A DNA stretch of 64,000 bases from Zygnema cylindricum (GCA_037447655.1 JBBHKE010001526.1:124001-188000); one strand, 5' to 3'. Counted from the first letter of the stretch, positions 21,781-32,900 are shown. Made by a program: numbers and translations. Notes: generated from the sequence alone by a model not told the origin.

Positions 21781-24597
21781 CATGATGAATGTTGTAGCAT
21801 TGGAAGCTGGAAAATATTTGGATGAGTAAAGAAATGAAAGATGAAGGGTGGTAAGGATTTGGTTTGGAGGTGGAATGCAATTGTTGTGGTGGTGTGCTCA
21901 ATGTAAGGCACACAGGTTACCCTTTTCAAAAACAACCACTTATAAAGGTGAAAACGTTCTAGATTTCGTACACACAGATATATGGGGACCGGCAAAAGTG
22001 CCATCACCTGGAGAGAAGAGGTTTATGATGACCATCATTGATGATTGGTCTCCGTATTTAAGATTATATTTTCTGAAAAATAAATCAGAGCCCCAGAGTA
22101 CTTTAAGTAATACAAGACATGGAGTGAGAAACTCCATGAAACCCTAATCAAGATAGTGAGGATTGATAATGGAGGAGAGTATACCTCAAACCATTATGAG
22201 GATTTTATGAGAGAAGATGGAGTACAGCATAAGGAAAAAGTTCAAAAAAATCGTGAACAAAATGGTGTAGCCGAGAGGTTGAACGGGAAACTAAGTGATA
22301 GTGCCACTAAGTGATAGTGTCAGAAGTATGTTGTCAGATAAAAAGATAGGAAAGAGCTTTTGGGCTAAGGCAATAAATTGCGCCAACTATCTTAAAATTA
22401 GAGTTCTTACTTCAACATTCAAATGACAAACTCCTATTGAGAGATGGACTAGCCCAAAGCCAGATGTATCACACTCAGAAGTTTTCGGTAGTCTAATGTT
22501 CAGTAAAGTTACAGATTGATCAAATTGGAAGTTAGATCTAAAAAGAAAACCAGGATACCTGCAAGGATATGATGAGGATGTAAAATGGTATAAAGTTTAT
22601 GATCTTAGAAGGGAAGATATAGTTCTAATTAATCACCTAGTAGCTATGGATGAAGGGAAATCAATAGAAATCAATCCCTTTAAGTATAGAAAGTCAGTCA
22701 AAATTAGATTTGAGTCAGAAGATTCTGATGAATTTAAGCTCCCTAACTATCTTGGTTTTCGAGAAGATGATAATCTTGCACTTACACATCAGACCGAAAA
22801 TGACCGGTGGTGGAATCTCAAGTGACAATCCGGCAAGAGGCGGAAGACGTGGTGGAGATAAAATCGAAACCACTAGAGAGGGGAGATGCTGAATTCGTTA
22901 GGTAGAATCCACGAAGGCCATCTATTCCAGTGGTAGATTTTGAGGAAGGAAAGAGAAGCAGCGAAAGGCTGCAAAAACAACAAGTTAATAACAAGGTAAC
23001 CAGACAGTCGCATCTAGATGAAACTCAAACTTATAGAGAGGCAATGACCTGTCTGGTGGAGAAACTGATTGAACACAGTCATTAATGAGGAGATGGCCGG
23101 AGCTAGTGGAATGCTCACCTGACTGAAAGCCAATTCGGTGTAAATAGGTATTCAAACTAAAACCCAACAACGTTAAAAGGCTCGGTTAGTTGCCAAAGGG
23201 TTCACTCAGAAAGAAGGAATCGAATATGAGGAAACTTTTGCTCCGGTCGACAAATTTCCCTCCGTTTGTATCCTTCTCAGTTTGGAGGCAGCGTAAGACA
23301 TGGAGGTGCAACAGATAGACATCAAAAAAACCTTTCTACATGGAGAGCTAGAAGAGAAGATCTTCATGCGACAACTCGAAGGATTTGTGGAGCAAGGAGA
23401 GGAGAGCAAGGTATGCCGATTGATCATATCCCTTTATGGCTTGAAACAAGCGCCCAGGCAGTGGAACAAGAAGCATGATGAGTTTTTTACCGGTCAAGGA
23501 TACATTCGAATCAGTAAAGATCACTAAATTTACCTGTTTCAAGATGAAGAAGGTATCATCTTTAATTCCATTTAAGTTTATGATTTGCTTGTATAGAGTA
23601 AGTTTATGAATAAAATCAATAAACTCAAAACGGATCTAAAAGGTAAATTTAAAATGAAAGATATGGGGGAGGCAAGATACATTTTGTGAATTCAAGTAGA
23701 GAGAGACAGCGATAAGAGAATAATCAGATTAACTTAGAAGGAGGCCATTGGGAATATGCTCGTAAAGTTTTAGTTGGAAAAGGCAAATAGTTGTACCACT
23801 CCAATGGAACTAAAGAAGGGAAGTGAGGGGAGTTTGGAAGAGGGAGTTATTATTTTGGATTATTAATTAGGTCATGAAGAGCATAAATTCATGTAGACTA
23901 TCCTTTATAGACAAGTAGTGGGCAACTTAATCTACTTTATGAATTGCACTCGACCAAATTTAGCCGCAGTAGTAAGAGTGTTGAGTAGGAGTCTGAATGC
24001 TCCCACTAAAAGAGATTGGGAGGCAGCTAAGAGAGTCGTTAGATATCAGATCCGAACTAGGGATCTATGGTTGCATTTGGGTGGGGACAATATTGACATC
24101 ACCACTTGGAGTGATGCAAGTTATGGAGATACTCCTATGAGGAGATGTACTTCTAGATATGTAATGTATGTGGGGAATGGATATGTGTTGTATGTGGGGA
24201 ATTAGGCTTGCTGCTGGAGCAACAAATAGCAAACAGCAAAAGGTTATTGTTCAGTCCACCAAAGAGGCTGAGTATATGGCCTCTTGCTCAGCTGTAAAAT
24301 AATTGATGTGGGTCGAGAATTTGCTTGGTGACCTTGGTCATCTTAAGGGTGGTGTGCAAAAAATCTTTTGTGATAATCAAGCGCCCATTGGTATTTCTGC
24401 TAATCCCAAACACCAATTCAAAGCCAAACACATGGATATTAGACAAAGTTTTGTTTGAGAAAAGGTATAGAACAAAATAATAAGTTTAGATTACTGACCA
24501 GATAGTGAGATGTTAGCAGACATGGTGACTAAACTTGTACCCTCTCCTAAATTAATTTTTTGTAGGGAAAAGTGTGGCCTTCAACTAGAAATTGACT
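21781..24597 (+). pseudogene. E2 integrase, reverse transcriptase, RNase H remnants
   Basis: An integrase piece (21848-22147) has CKAHRLPFSKTT, the TDIWGP motif and DDWS. The second catalytic Asp region reads RIDNGGEYTS near 22162, and NGVAERLN follows near 22261. RT is recognisable at 23300-23527 (QIDIKKTFLHGELEEK, LYGLKQAPRQWNKK). RNase H is recognisable at 23918-24205 and on to the C-terminal KCGL-like end near 24580. Frameshifts and stops occur throughout, far more than in E4 or E6, which fits E2 being an old copy. Confidence 0.85.
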
Positions 24598-24612
24598 AGA
24601 AAATAAGGGGAG

Positions 24613-25577
24613 TGTAGAAATTAGTGGTTTCTGTTTACGTATTTTCTATGTCTGATTAGTGTAAAATAAATACAGTAAAGAAGTTATTGAAAACATGTAT
24701 TTAATTGCTCACTTCTCTATTTTAGTTAGAATCTATAACGAGTGAGAATGGATCAAAGACGCGCCATAGCTTCCTCTTCATTTAGAAGGTGGCATAATAA
24801 AGTAGAGGGTATTTTTCCAAAATGATGTCCTAGCTCGAATTTGAACAAAGGTCCTATAGAATTGAAGTAGCTTGGCGCCTTATCCACTAAGGCATAATGA
24901 ATCGTTGGACATATTAGGTTTGTTAACCTAATGAATATTTACACAGCGAGAAATTCATTTGAACGAAACATATAAACTCACGGCGCGAAAGTACGCAAAT
25001 CGCGCGCACATCGAACCGTGTAAATATACTTGATCGAACGGGCGTCGTTGTACCCGCAAACCACAAATGAACTTTTGGCGGCTTTCGGAGATAGCGTCAC
25101 GCAATGACATGTGGGGGCACCTTATTGGGAACTGGAGAAGATGGGAAGAAGAACCATGGCTCTCGATTTGACAGGCGTCACTTGCAAGGCCATGTCGTAC
25201 AATGGGAGTACAAGAAGTACATCGGCCAGTGTACCTTCTAGTACTATACAGTCTTCTTATTAGTCTAGGGTTTAGTAATATGTAGCTGAGAGTAAGCAGA
25301 CTATGACTTAATAATTTTTGAGGCGCCTCTCTCCAAGTGACCTTCTGTATAAATAGGTCGTCTTTCGCCATCCTAACTTATTGCTCAAGGGAGCAAATTA
25401 CTTGATTCTTTTTGCTATTGACTCAGGAGAGTATTTTCTTCACAAGGGTGAATCTGGTTAGAGTCATTAATTGCCAAGGTGGCAGTTACTCTTGGTGAAA
25501 CCAAAAGGGGTCAGGGTAATCCTAGAGGCTGAGTATAAGGTGCATATTTTGAGGGCCTATGGAGGCCTCGGATTTTC
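24613..25577 (+). repeat. E2 3' LTR
   Basis: 965 bp from TGTAGAAATTAGTGG to GGATTTTCA, preceded by purine tract AAAATAAGGGGAG. TATAAATA lies at 25348-25355, about 210 bp before the Gag ATG at 25559. GTAC motifs lie at about 25195-25250 and leader hairpins at 25380-25432. The antisense tRNA-like module is at about 24820-24905. Confidence 0.88.
25348..25355 (+). promoter_or_regulatory. TATA box of the E2 3' LTR
   Basis: TATAAATA follows a TCTTATTAGT CCAAT-like element and a GTAC cluster. The same order is seen in other group II LTRs. Transcription would start about 30 bp downstream, near 25380. Confidence 0.6.
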
Positions 25578-26286
25578 ATATCCGACGGTTAGTGTTACCT
25601 CCTAGACCTTCGAAGAGTATTGGCAAAATTCTCTGTAATGTTGTTTCCCGTATAAAAACAAAATAGGCGGTACGATCTGGTACGGATAGGCGCGGATTTT
25701 TGTAAAAAGGATTGTACTTAACTCCATGCAGCAAGTGCCAGTATAGATATTCCGTAGAGATCTGGCTGCGATTTCTAGAGGAACTTTCTTTTTCGCAGAC
25801 GTGCTATTTTTTAAACGAGGCTACGTAGGCTGATTTTATAGATTGCAAAACTTCAATGGATTTTGATGCTGGATTTCGATTCGCTCTTGTTGTCACGCTA
25901 GAAGTACGGTTTTATGTACAAACATTTGTACAAACGCAAAAGCGTGGGAGAGTACAAAGTTTCCTAGGATGCTACGGATTGTGATTCTTCCAGATTTTGA
26001 GTCCACCCTGTCCGATATCACATGGCTTCTAGCACGTGTGAATGAGTCAGTGGCTGTATTACGTGGCATTTGAATCGTCTAGCCACGTGTATATATCGTA
26101 CACGACTTGTAGCTGGCTACGTATTTCTGGAAGACTGTGGGAAACGTCGGTCAGGTATTGGCTAGATGGATAGATTGCAAAAATATAAAAAAACAAAAAA
26201 AAATACAAATTACATTTTGCACTGTTTCATTATGTTTTAGTGGATCCTTAAACGGAAAAACTCAAACGGTCAAGGATTAGGGTACT
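25578..26286. other. Flanking DNA without recognised genes
   Basis: No coding domain seen. It includes an LTR-initiated 35-codon ORF (25559-25666, see findings) and otherwise unassigned AT/GC-mixed sequence. Confidence 0.5.
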
Positions 26287-26520
26287 TGAAACTCTGAGAC
26301 CTCCATAAGTCCTCAGAGTAGACAGCTTCCAAGAAGCCTCTAGGATAATCCTGACCCCTTTGTGTTCCAGCAAAAATAACTGCCACCCTGGCAAACAAAA
26401 ACCCTGACCACCTCCACCCCTGTAAAGGCAAGACTCCCCTGAGTCGGTAGCAAAAAGAATCTCTGAATTTGCTCCCCTGAGCAGTAAGTTATGGAGGGTC
26501 AAAGTTGACCTTTTGTACAG
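26287..26520 (-). repeat. Group II LTR fragment (leader and gag start)
   Basis: Minus-strand fragment covering the transcribed leader through the Gag ATG to the LTR end (TTTCA). It contains the hairpins TGCTCAGGGGAGCA and GACTCAGGGGAGTC. It stops at the position of the TATA box. It is nearly identical to the fragment at 59640-59774. Confidence 0.8.
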
Positions 26521-26521
26521 A

Positions 26522-26672
26522 AACGATAATTGATTGTCGATTTTTTTGTGTAAGATCTTAAGCCGTTAAGTGTTTTGAGGTTTGATTGGCGTCTCTAGTG
26601 ACAACGTTAATTGATCGTTGATTGTTTTTGTGTAAGATCGTGAGCCATTAAGTGATTTGAGTTTTGGTTGGC
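26522..26672 (+). repeat. Two tandem direct repeats of about 75 bp
   Basis: The unit ACGATAATTGATTGTCGATT..TTTTTGTGTAAGATC.. recurs about 80 bp later with substitutions. Origin unknown. Confidence 0.65.
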
Positions 26673-27579
26673 TTTGTCATCTTCCAATTTTGATGCAATG
26701 AAAAGAAACACTTGGTACTATCCTATTTGTTGTGTTTCGCATGGTTGTAATGGTATGATAAACGGCCAAACAAATTCGACGTCACGCCAAAATGTCGTGT
26801 TATCAATACCGGTAGAGTAACGTACAGTATCGTACTTTTAATTTTTGCGCTTGCGACCCCGTCGCATCACATCACGCCATGTTGTCGTGTTCTCAACTTC
26901 CGTACACTATCGAAAACGGATTGATAACTGGAGTACATGTAACTCCTACGACAAATTGTGACTCTCCTATTGGTACGTGTGTACAAAAACGACAGGCCTT
27001 TGGCAACCAAAGGGCAAAGCACCGGGTCGCCCGCGACTATTATTAAAGAAGCCCTAAAAACAAGCCCACATAGGCGTATTGATACGGCATCGGCACATGG
27101 TGATCAGGTGATGTATCTCGTCCGAGTCAGGGCACATCGCTTAGTCACATCGTGTTTGGTACATTGTTTATCCGTTACGATACACATCACTATTACTAAC
27201 GCTAATGACGACGACGATGCGCAGTGTAGCGAAACTGCGAAACCGAGTTGTCTAAAAACTACAGTACATTACAGGGAAGGTATGTTACAAACATAGTTCA
27301 AAAATAGGTGAAAGTAGGCCCATACAATATGCCTATTGTACGAAAAGCATACAATATGACCTTAAGACTATAGTTGTTCAAAACGCATTTCATGCATGAT
27401 TTGAACGCGCATACAATACGTAGAAATTGGAGAGGTCGATTTTAAAAAATCGTAAAAATCGTTAATGAATTTTTGTCCGTACAATTCCGTACATATAAAT
27501 AAATTGAATTGAACATATACAGCAGTTTGTAAGTAGTCTACCATTGTAACATGTAGGCCTCCTCGCTAACGCTGTTTTT
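26673..27579. other. Host-type DNA, no gene recognised
   Basis: Contains a segment (27288-27366) matching the left end of the MITE-like element at 753-1033 (ACATAGTTCAAAAATAGGTGAA). Otherwise nothing identified. The 112-codon ORF at 26958-27296 has no recognisable domain. Confidence 0.5.
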
Positions 27580-28673
27580 GTTGTTCATAGCTGATTTCAA
27601 CCATGAATTTACCCTCGGAAGCACCACAGACTACCCCAAAAACAGCTTACTTTGAGTCCACTCAGAATTCTACAGAATTACCAAAACAATCCAAAAATAC
27701 ATAAACAGATAGGCCCTAGGCCACTTATTGTCCCCACCAATTTTCATATAACAATACCAAACAGAATCATCACATCACCCAGTCAAAGTTGCAAAAAAAC
27801 AGCCTGCCAGAACTTTGATAAATCTGACCAACTTCAAAATGAAGCCCCAAGCAAATCAGACATACAATAGGTCTGAAAATTTGCCACAATATTGCCAATA
27901 CAAGGAGGAACACACATGCAAGATTTCAGATAATTGTTCCGATAAAACTGAGAGAAATTCTCAGATGAAAATAACGAAAATGACCTAAAACAGATTTTAG
28001 TCCAACAGTTCCTAAGTCTGAAAATGACTAAGTCCTACAAATATACGCTGGAGCTCACTACTAAATGTACGGAGGCATACCAGCCGTACAAAATCAATCA
28101 GTTACCTCTATTAATGTGAGTATACCCGAATACTTTGTGGTATGTCAGAATAAATACATCTACACTAATAACTAATACGCATAGGACAAAACATTGATGA
28201 AAATATTTACAAACCTTACGAATTTCGTCAAACGAATCTGAACCGTCTAAAAAAAAAATTATCATGTGATGGACGCGATTTCGCGTCCCTCATCAAAATG
28301 ACCAAACTGACGGCGCCGACTTCCGTAGCTCCAGCGGCGTCCAATTCATCAAATGTCCCCCGTCGCATTTTGTTTCGTATGTGCGACATACATTGATTAT
28401 CTAACGTTGGATCGCTTCGCAATCTGCCATCGATTTCCTTTTACACAAATCGTACTCTCGTCTATGTGTCTTTGCGTCACTTGAAGTCCACTTACGTTCG
28501 TTCCAATATGCTTAGGTCTTAGTACATAAGCTTTTATGGCTGTGATGTGACTAGCGCAGTATGGCAGCAGAATATCTTTCTCACACACGGTGCTATGGCT
28601 GCGATGTGACCATCGCAGCATGGCAGCATAACAATGTGATATAGAGGGGACTAAAGGTTTTCTAAAACCAACA
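27580..28673 (-). repeat. Decayed group I LTR
   Basis: Read on the minus strand it starts TGTTGGTTTTAGAAAACC at 28673. It aligns with the E3 LTR (GCAATATTGTGGCAAATTTT, GCTTCATTTTGAAG) down to about 27600. The far end is diverged; a TGTTGTTCATAGC sequence near 27579 may be the terminus. It abuts a group II LTR fragment. Confidence 0.7.
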
Positions 28674-29004
28674 ATTGGTGTCGTACCCTAGTAGTAGATT
28701 GTTTAGAGAGGGATTTAGGACTTAGACAAATCTTAGGTAGCGGCCTCTCTCCTAGAGTGTGTCGTTACAATAGGTCATCTTTGACCATCTATAATTTACT
28801 ACTCAAGAGAGCAAATCACTTGATTCAAATTTTTTTTTTTTGCTATTGACTCAGGGAGTCTTGTCTTCACAAGGGTGAGGCTAGTCAGAGTCATTGTTAG
28901 CCAGGGTGGCAGTTATTTTTGGTGAATACAAAAGGGGTCATGGTTATTGTAGAGACTTAGTATAAGCTGCATATTTTGAGGGCCTATGGAGGCCTCAGAG
29001 TTTG
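28674..29004 (+). repeat. Group II LTR fragment
   Basis: Starts ATTGGTGTCGTACCC, matching position 20034 of the E2 LTR. It runs through the leader hairpin GACTCAGGGAGTC (28848-28860) and the Gag start ATGGAGGCCTCAGAG to about 29004, then changes to minus-strand RT sequence. The U3 part is missing. Confidence 0.8.
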
Positions 29005-30523
29005 AGTCTCTTCATAGTAAATCCCCACCTTTAACACTAAAACCCTTTGCTACCAATCTAGCTTTGTGCCTCTCAATGGTATTATCTGGGTTTAGTTTCA
29101 CCTTAAACACCCATTTACACCTAATCGACTTTTTGTCTAGAAGACAGTCCAAAAACTCCCATGGATGCGCTTCCATAATAGAAGCCATCCCATCATTAAT
29201 AGCCCTAATCTATATGTCCTTTTATGGATTGTTCACTGCCTCTAAGTTTGAGGCTCATCAGGGTGTGACAACTTTGTTAGCTTGTGAGCTGGCTGTTTTC
29301 CTTGCAGCCTTTTGCTGCTCCTTCGTCCTTCCTCAAATTTTGAAGTTTGAATGGAGGGTAATCTCAGTTTCTTCTGAACCGTTTCATCTGCTCCCCTATC
29401 AATGGAAGCTGGCTCCTCTTCCTCGAAGTCCTCGAAGTGTAGCGGAGCTTTCTCATTTATCGAAGTCTCCTCCTTTGCGTGAGTTTCTTTCGAATGTGCA
29501 AGACACCAATGACTGACATTCCTTCTAGGAATATCTAACTCTTTCTCACTTTCTAAGTCAAATCTAATTTTGATTGTCTTACAGTATTTGAAGGGATATA
29601 TTGACTTCTTTCATCCATGACAACTAGGTGCTTAACAATTATGATATCCTTACACCCGAGATCATAGACTTGGTATATTTTGATATCCCCATCATTTCCC
29701 ACTTGATATCTTGGCTTTTCCTTAGCATCTAGTTTCCAATCCTTTCGGTTAGAATTTAGACTTTACACTTAACTTCCAAATACTTTTAGATGAGATACAT
29801 CCGGCTTCCTCCCAAACCATCTCTCACAAGGTGTTTTTCCTTTTATAGCTGACGTAAGAACTCTATTATTGATGTAGTTTGCACTGTTTATAGCTTCAGC
29901 CCATTAGCGTTTTCCTATCTTCTGCTCTGTTATAATGCTTCAGGCACTACACTTAGATTTTTGTTTAGTTTTCAGCTACACTGTTTTGTTTTTGATTATC
30001 AAGGATAGTCTTTTGATGTTGTACTCCCTCATCTCTTAAGAAATCATTAAATTGATTAGATGTGTACTTCCCTCGATTATCACAATAAACTCTCTTAATA
30101 TGGGTTCCATGCAACTTCTCCCTCCATGCTATATATCATTTAAAATAAATCGGTGCTTCATACTTATATTTGAGGAATTATACTCTAGAATATCTGGACT
30201 AGTTATCGGTTATGGTTAGCATGTATCTTTTCCCTCCCACCAAAGGTATTTTGGATGGTCCCCATATATCAATGTGTACCACATCTAGCACCTTTTCTCT
30301 TCTATATGGTAGTTTAAGAAAAGTATGTGAGCCCTCGCTTGTACACTAAGCAATCATCCATCACCTCATTATTCCTGGGCGGGTCGGCCACTTAACTTAG
30401 TTTTTTTTCTCAATCTATCCAAATGCGTGTCGGCGCATGCAATATCATCATCTCGGGGATACCCCATAATTGATTTTTTCATCGCTGCTTATAATATTCC
30501 TACTACCCTCACAAGAAGTGAAA
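29005..30523 (-). pseudogene. E5 RT N-terminus and integrase remnant
   Basis: In minus orientation, gag-pre-integrase and integrase occupy about 29860-30480. A purine-rich hinge and the RT N-terminus (a decayed counterpart of the usual CKWVFKLKLNPD segment) occupy 29005-29560. Numerous stops and frameshifts. The catalytic core is partly legible but not intact. Confidence 0.75.
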
Positions 30524-31367
30524 TATTGTGAAATCACTAGATTTAAGATGATATTTTATGTGACTGAATAATTAGAATAGTTAAAAGAAAGATAGGTAGC
30601 TTGTCTCCACCTTATTCTCTAGCCCCCATACTTGTTGTTTCACCAAGGATACCGTAGAGTCCCACTGCTAAGGTTTGATAGATATTTAAACATTAGCTAG
30701 ATCATTAATTAGATTAACGGAATAACAAATTGAGGACATAGAAACTAATTGAGTTTTGGTTCGCACGAAACAAATGTACCATACATTTGTTATTTTGAAC
30801 AGCTTGCATTAATAGCCGGTTTGGATCCGACGGCCCTCATAATCGCCAAGATCGTGGAATGGCTGCCTTAACGGTTTTTCGACGTGACATGACCTGTCAA
30901 CACGTGGAAAGATATCATTGGAAAGCAGGAATCCCGAGGAGCGCGAGGATAAGTATGGAGGAGAGAGACGTCCACTCCATGGTCTTGTCGTACACAGGCC
31001 GTGCAAAAAGTACATCGGCCCTAGTACCTTACTGTACTGTACAGTCTTCTGATTGGTTTGTACATCAGAAGATAGGGGTTGTGAGAGGGGTTTAGGACTT
31101 AGAGGATTGAGGAGGTAGCCGCCTTTCTCCCAATAAGCTTGTATAAATATTGGCATCTTTGCCATTTGATAACTAATCGTTTGGTTAGGCTTTTTCAGTA
31201 ATTTTTTATTTTCTATGGACTCAAGGGAGTCCGGACTGCACAGGGGTGCAGCCAAATTGTTTATTTGCCAGCTTGGGTAGCAGCTGTTCTAGTTGAAAGT
31301 GGGTTAGTGAAAAACTACCTAGAGGCTTCCTAAATTATGCATCCCAAATGGGGGACATATAATTGCA
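30524..31367 (+). repeat. E6 5' LTR
   Basis: Starts TATTGTGAAATCAC (decayed TGTTGAAATCAC) and ends AATTGCA. Six GTAC tetranucleotides within about 95 bp (30985-31065), a GATTGG CCAAT-type box, TATAAATAT at 31142-31150 and the 6-bp-stem hairpin GGACTCAAGGGAGTCC at 31217-31232. The tRNA-like module present in the 3' LTR is deleted (junction about 30640-30685). Confidence 0.87.
31142..31150 (+). promoter_or_regulatory. TATA box of the E6 5' LTR
   Basis: TATAAATAT, about 70 bp upstream of the leader hairpin and about 205 bp upstream of the Gag ATG at 31348. The 3' LTR has the same box at 36435-36442. Confidence 0.6.
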
Positions 31368-32900
31368 GGTTATGGGCCCACCCTCTAAGGTGCCCATATC
31401 CACCGGATCTGGGTTCATTTACAGGGAAGCCATGATAACAGGGGCATTTTGTGAAAAACGATACTGGGGTATTGTTTGTGGACAAGTGAAACGTCCATCT
31501 CAGGGAAGCCCACCAAGGTTTGGAGGAGTGAAAGTTTTTGCAAGAGCATTTGCTCCAAAGGAGGAGATAGATGATGGGGACAGTAGTGTGTCCAAAAAGG
31601 AGAAAGGAAAGGAAATACCTCTCACTCTTATCGCCACGGCACCCGGAGCGGTGGCCGTGAAGACCAAGGAAAATGATATTCAAATGTGGGAGTACACAAA
31701 CATGAATGCCAGACATTTCATTTTGAGGCACCTCACTCAGGCTTTGGCGACCTCTCATCTTCACATCTTCAAGGCCTAGGAGTTGTGGATGACTTTAGTG
31801 GAGATTTATAGAGCTGGTACCATTCACGAGCTCTAGCTGGTTGAGCAAAGGTTGACAAGTTATACTTACAAAGGAGGGAAGATGTTAGACTACTGTAATG
31901 ATCTCTCTTGTCTGTACATGGAGATAGAAAGTGCCGGATGGACATGCATAATGAAGATGAAAGTTAACACCCTCATCATAAAGTTACCTGAGGAGTATGA
32001 AAACATAGTGTACCGAGTGGAAGAAATGGATGATAGTTCTTGGAAGTGGAACACCGTGGTTCGAATGATAATCGTACAAGAGAAGACCATTGAGATCCTC
32101 TCAGGAGGAAAGAGCGTTGAAGCTCTAGCTGCCGGAATGGACCGATGGAGGAAGGATCCAAAGAAGCTGTACAACAACTTCAAAGAGGATCAATCTGGAG
32201 AACCCATGCCTCTAACGGGTTTTCGCCATTTCTGCAAAAAGCCAAGACACTTCATAGCAGATAGCATCAAGATATCAGAGTCGAGGCTCCAAGAAAACTG
32301 TGGAAGGGGTTCTACCAGAAGGAAGAAGAAGGCACTTGTAGTCACATGAGTGAAAGGAGAGACCAAGGAGGACGAGTCTTCTGAGGAGGAGGATGGGGAG
32401 CTTCTCATTGACAAGAATTTGGAGGAGAAGGAGATTCCTCAAAAACAAAAGTGTGCTTTTAGAGTCATTCAAGAATCTCTAGAGGAAGGATGGATCATCG
32501 ATTCAGGTACATCCATGGATATGTGCCGTAATATGCACCTTTTCACTTAGCTAAGAAAGTTCCCTACTGTAGAAATAAAGTTTGGGGATTGGAGGGTTGT
32601 TACCACATATCTAGTGGGCTCAGTAGATCTAAAAGTTTTAGTGGAGGGAAAGACTTCTATACTCACCATCTCAGATGTGTTTTACATTCCTTAGCTGAGT
32701 AAAAATCTTGTGTCTACTTCTGTATTAGATGACAAGGATTTTGATACCTTCACTAAAAAGGAAGTCTTTACAGCTAAGATCGGAGATGAAGTCTACTTCA
32801 CAGCAGATAAGAGTAGCCAAGGAATGTTTAGGCTTAACCTCAGTAATGAAAATAAGAGTGCTTATTATGGTGGTGTCGCGAGCTTGATGATCTGGTATAA
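31348..32900 (+). pseudogene. E6 gag and protease, in frame but with stops
   Basis: The Gag ATG lies in the LTR at 31348. A TAA four codons later blocks translation before the PBS-encoded Val-Met-Gly-Pro-Pro. Open pieces at 31363-31779, 31852-32349, 32350-32550 and 32710-32907 are all in one frame, so lesions are mainly nonsense changes (TAG at Glu/Gln positions, TGA near 32347). The zinc knuckle has lost its first and last Cys (HFCKKPRHFIADS). The protease motif reads WIIDSGTSMDMC near 32491-32526. The domain set matches E4. E6 is therefore a clean example of point-mutation decay. Confidence 0.88.
31368..31382 (+). promoter_or_regulatory. E6 primer binding site (perfect consensus)
   Basis: GGTTATGGGCCCACC immediately after LTR end AATTGCA. 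It is complementary over all 15 bases to the anticodon arm of initiator tRNA-Met as I know that tRNA, and nearly identical to the Drosophila copia PBS. Confidence 0.85.

Larger units (their letters stand above)
5839..25577 (+). mobile_element. E2: copia element split by E3
   Basis: The 5' LTR is in two parts, 5839-6440 and 19993-20365, about 970 bp in all. It matches the 3' LTR at 24613-25577 (965 bp), and both start TGTAGAAATTA. The internal region is 20366-24612. The interruption is E3, flanked by CTCCG (6436-6440) and CTCTG (19993-19997), a decayed target duplication. E2's own flanks (GTCCT before 5839, TATCC after 25577) do not match, so its outer junctions may have been rearranged. Confidence 0.85.

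Noticed and set aside
27652-27870. 72-codon ORF in the decayed group I LTR
   Set aside because: Lies in non-coding LTR sequence read antisense.
28986-29516. 176-codon plus-strand ORF
   Set aside because: Its complement is the RT N-terminal region of E5; the plus frame is a shadow that begins in the adjacent LTR fragment.
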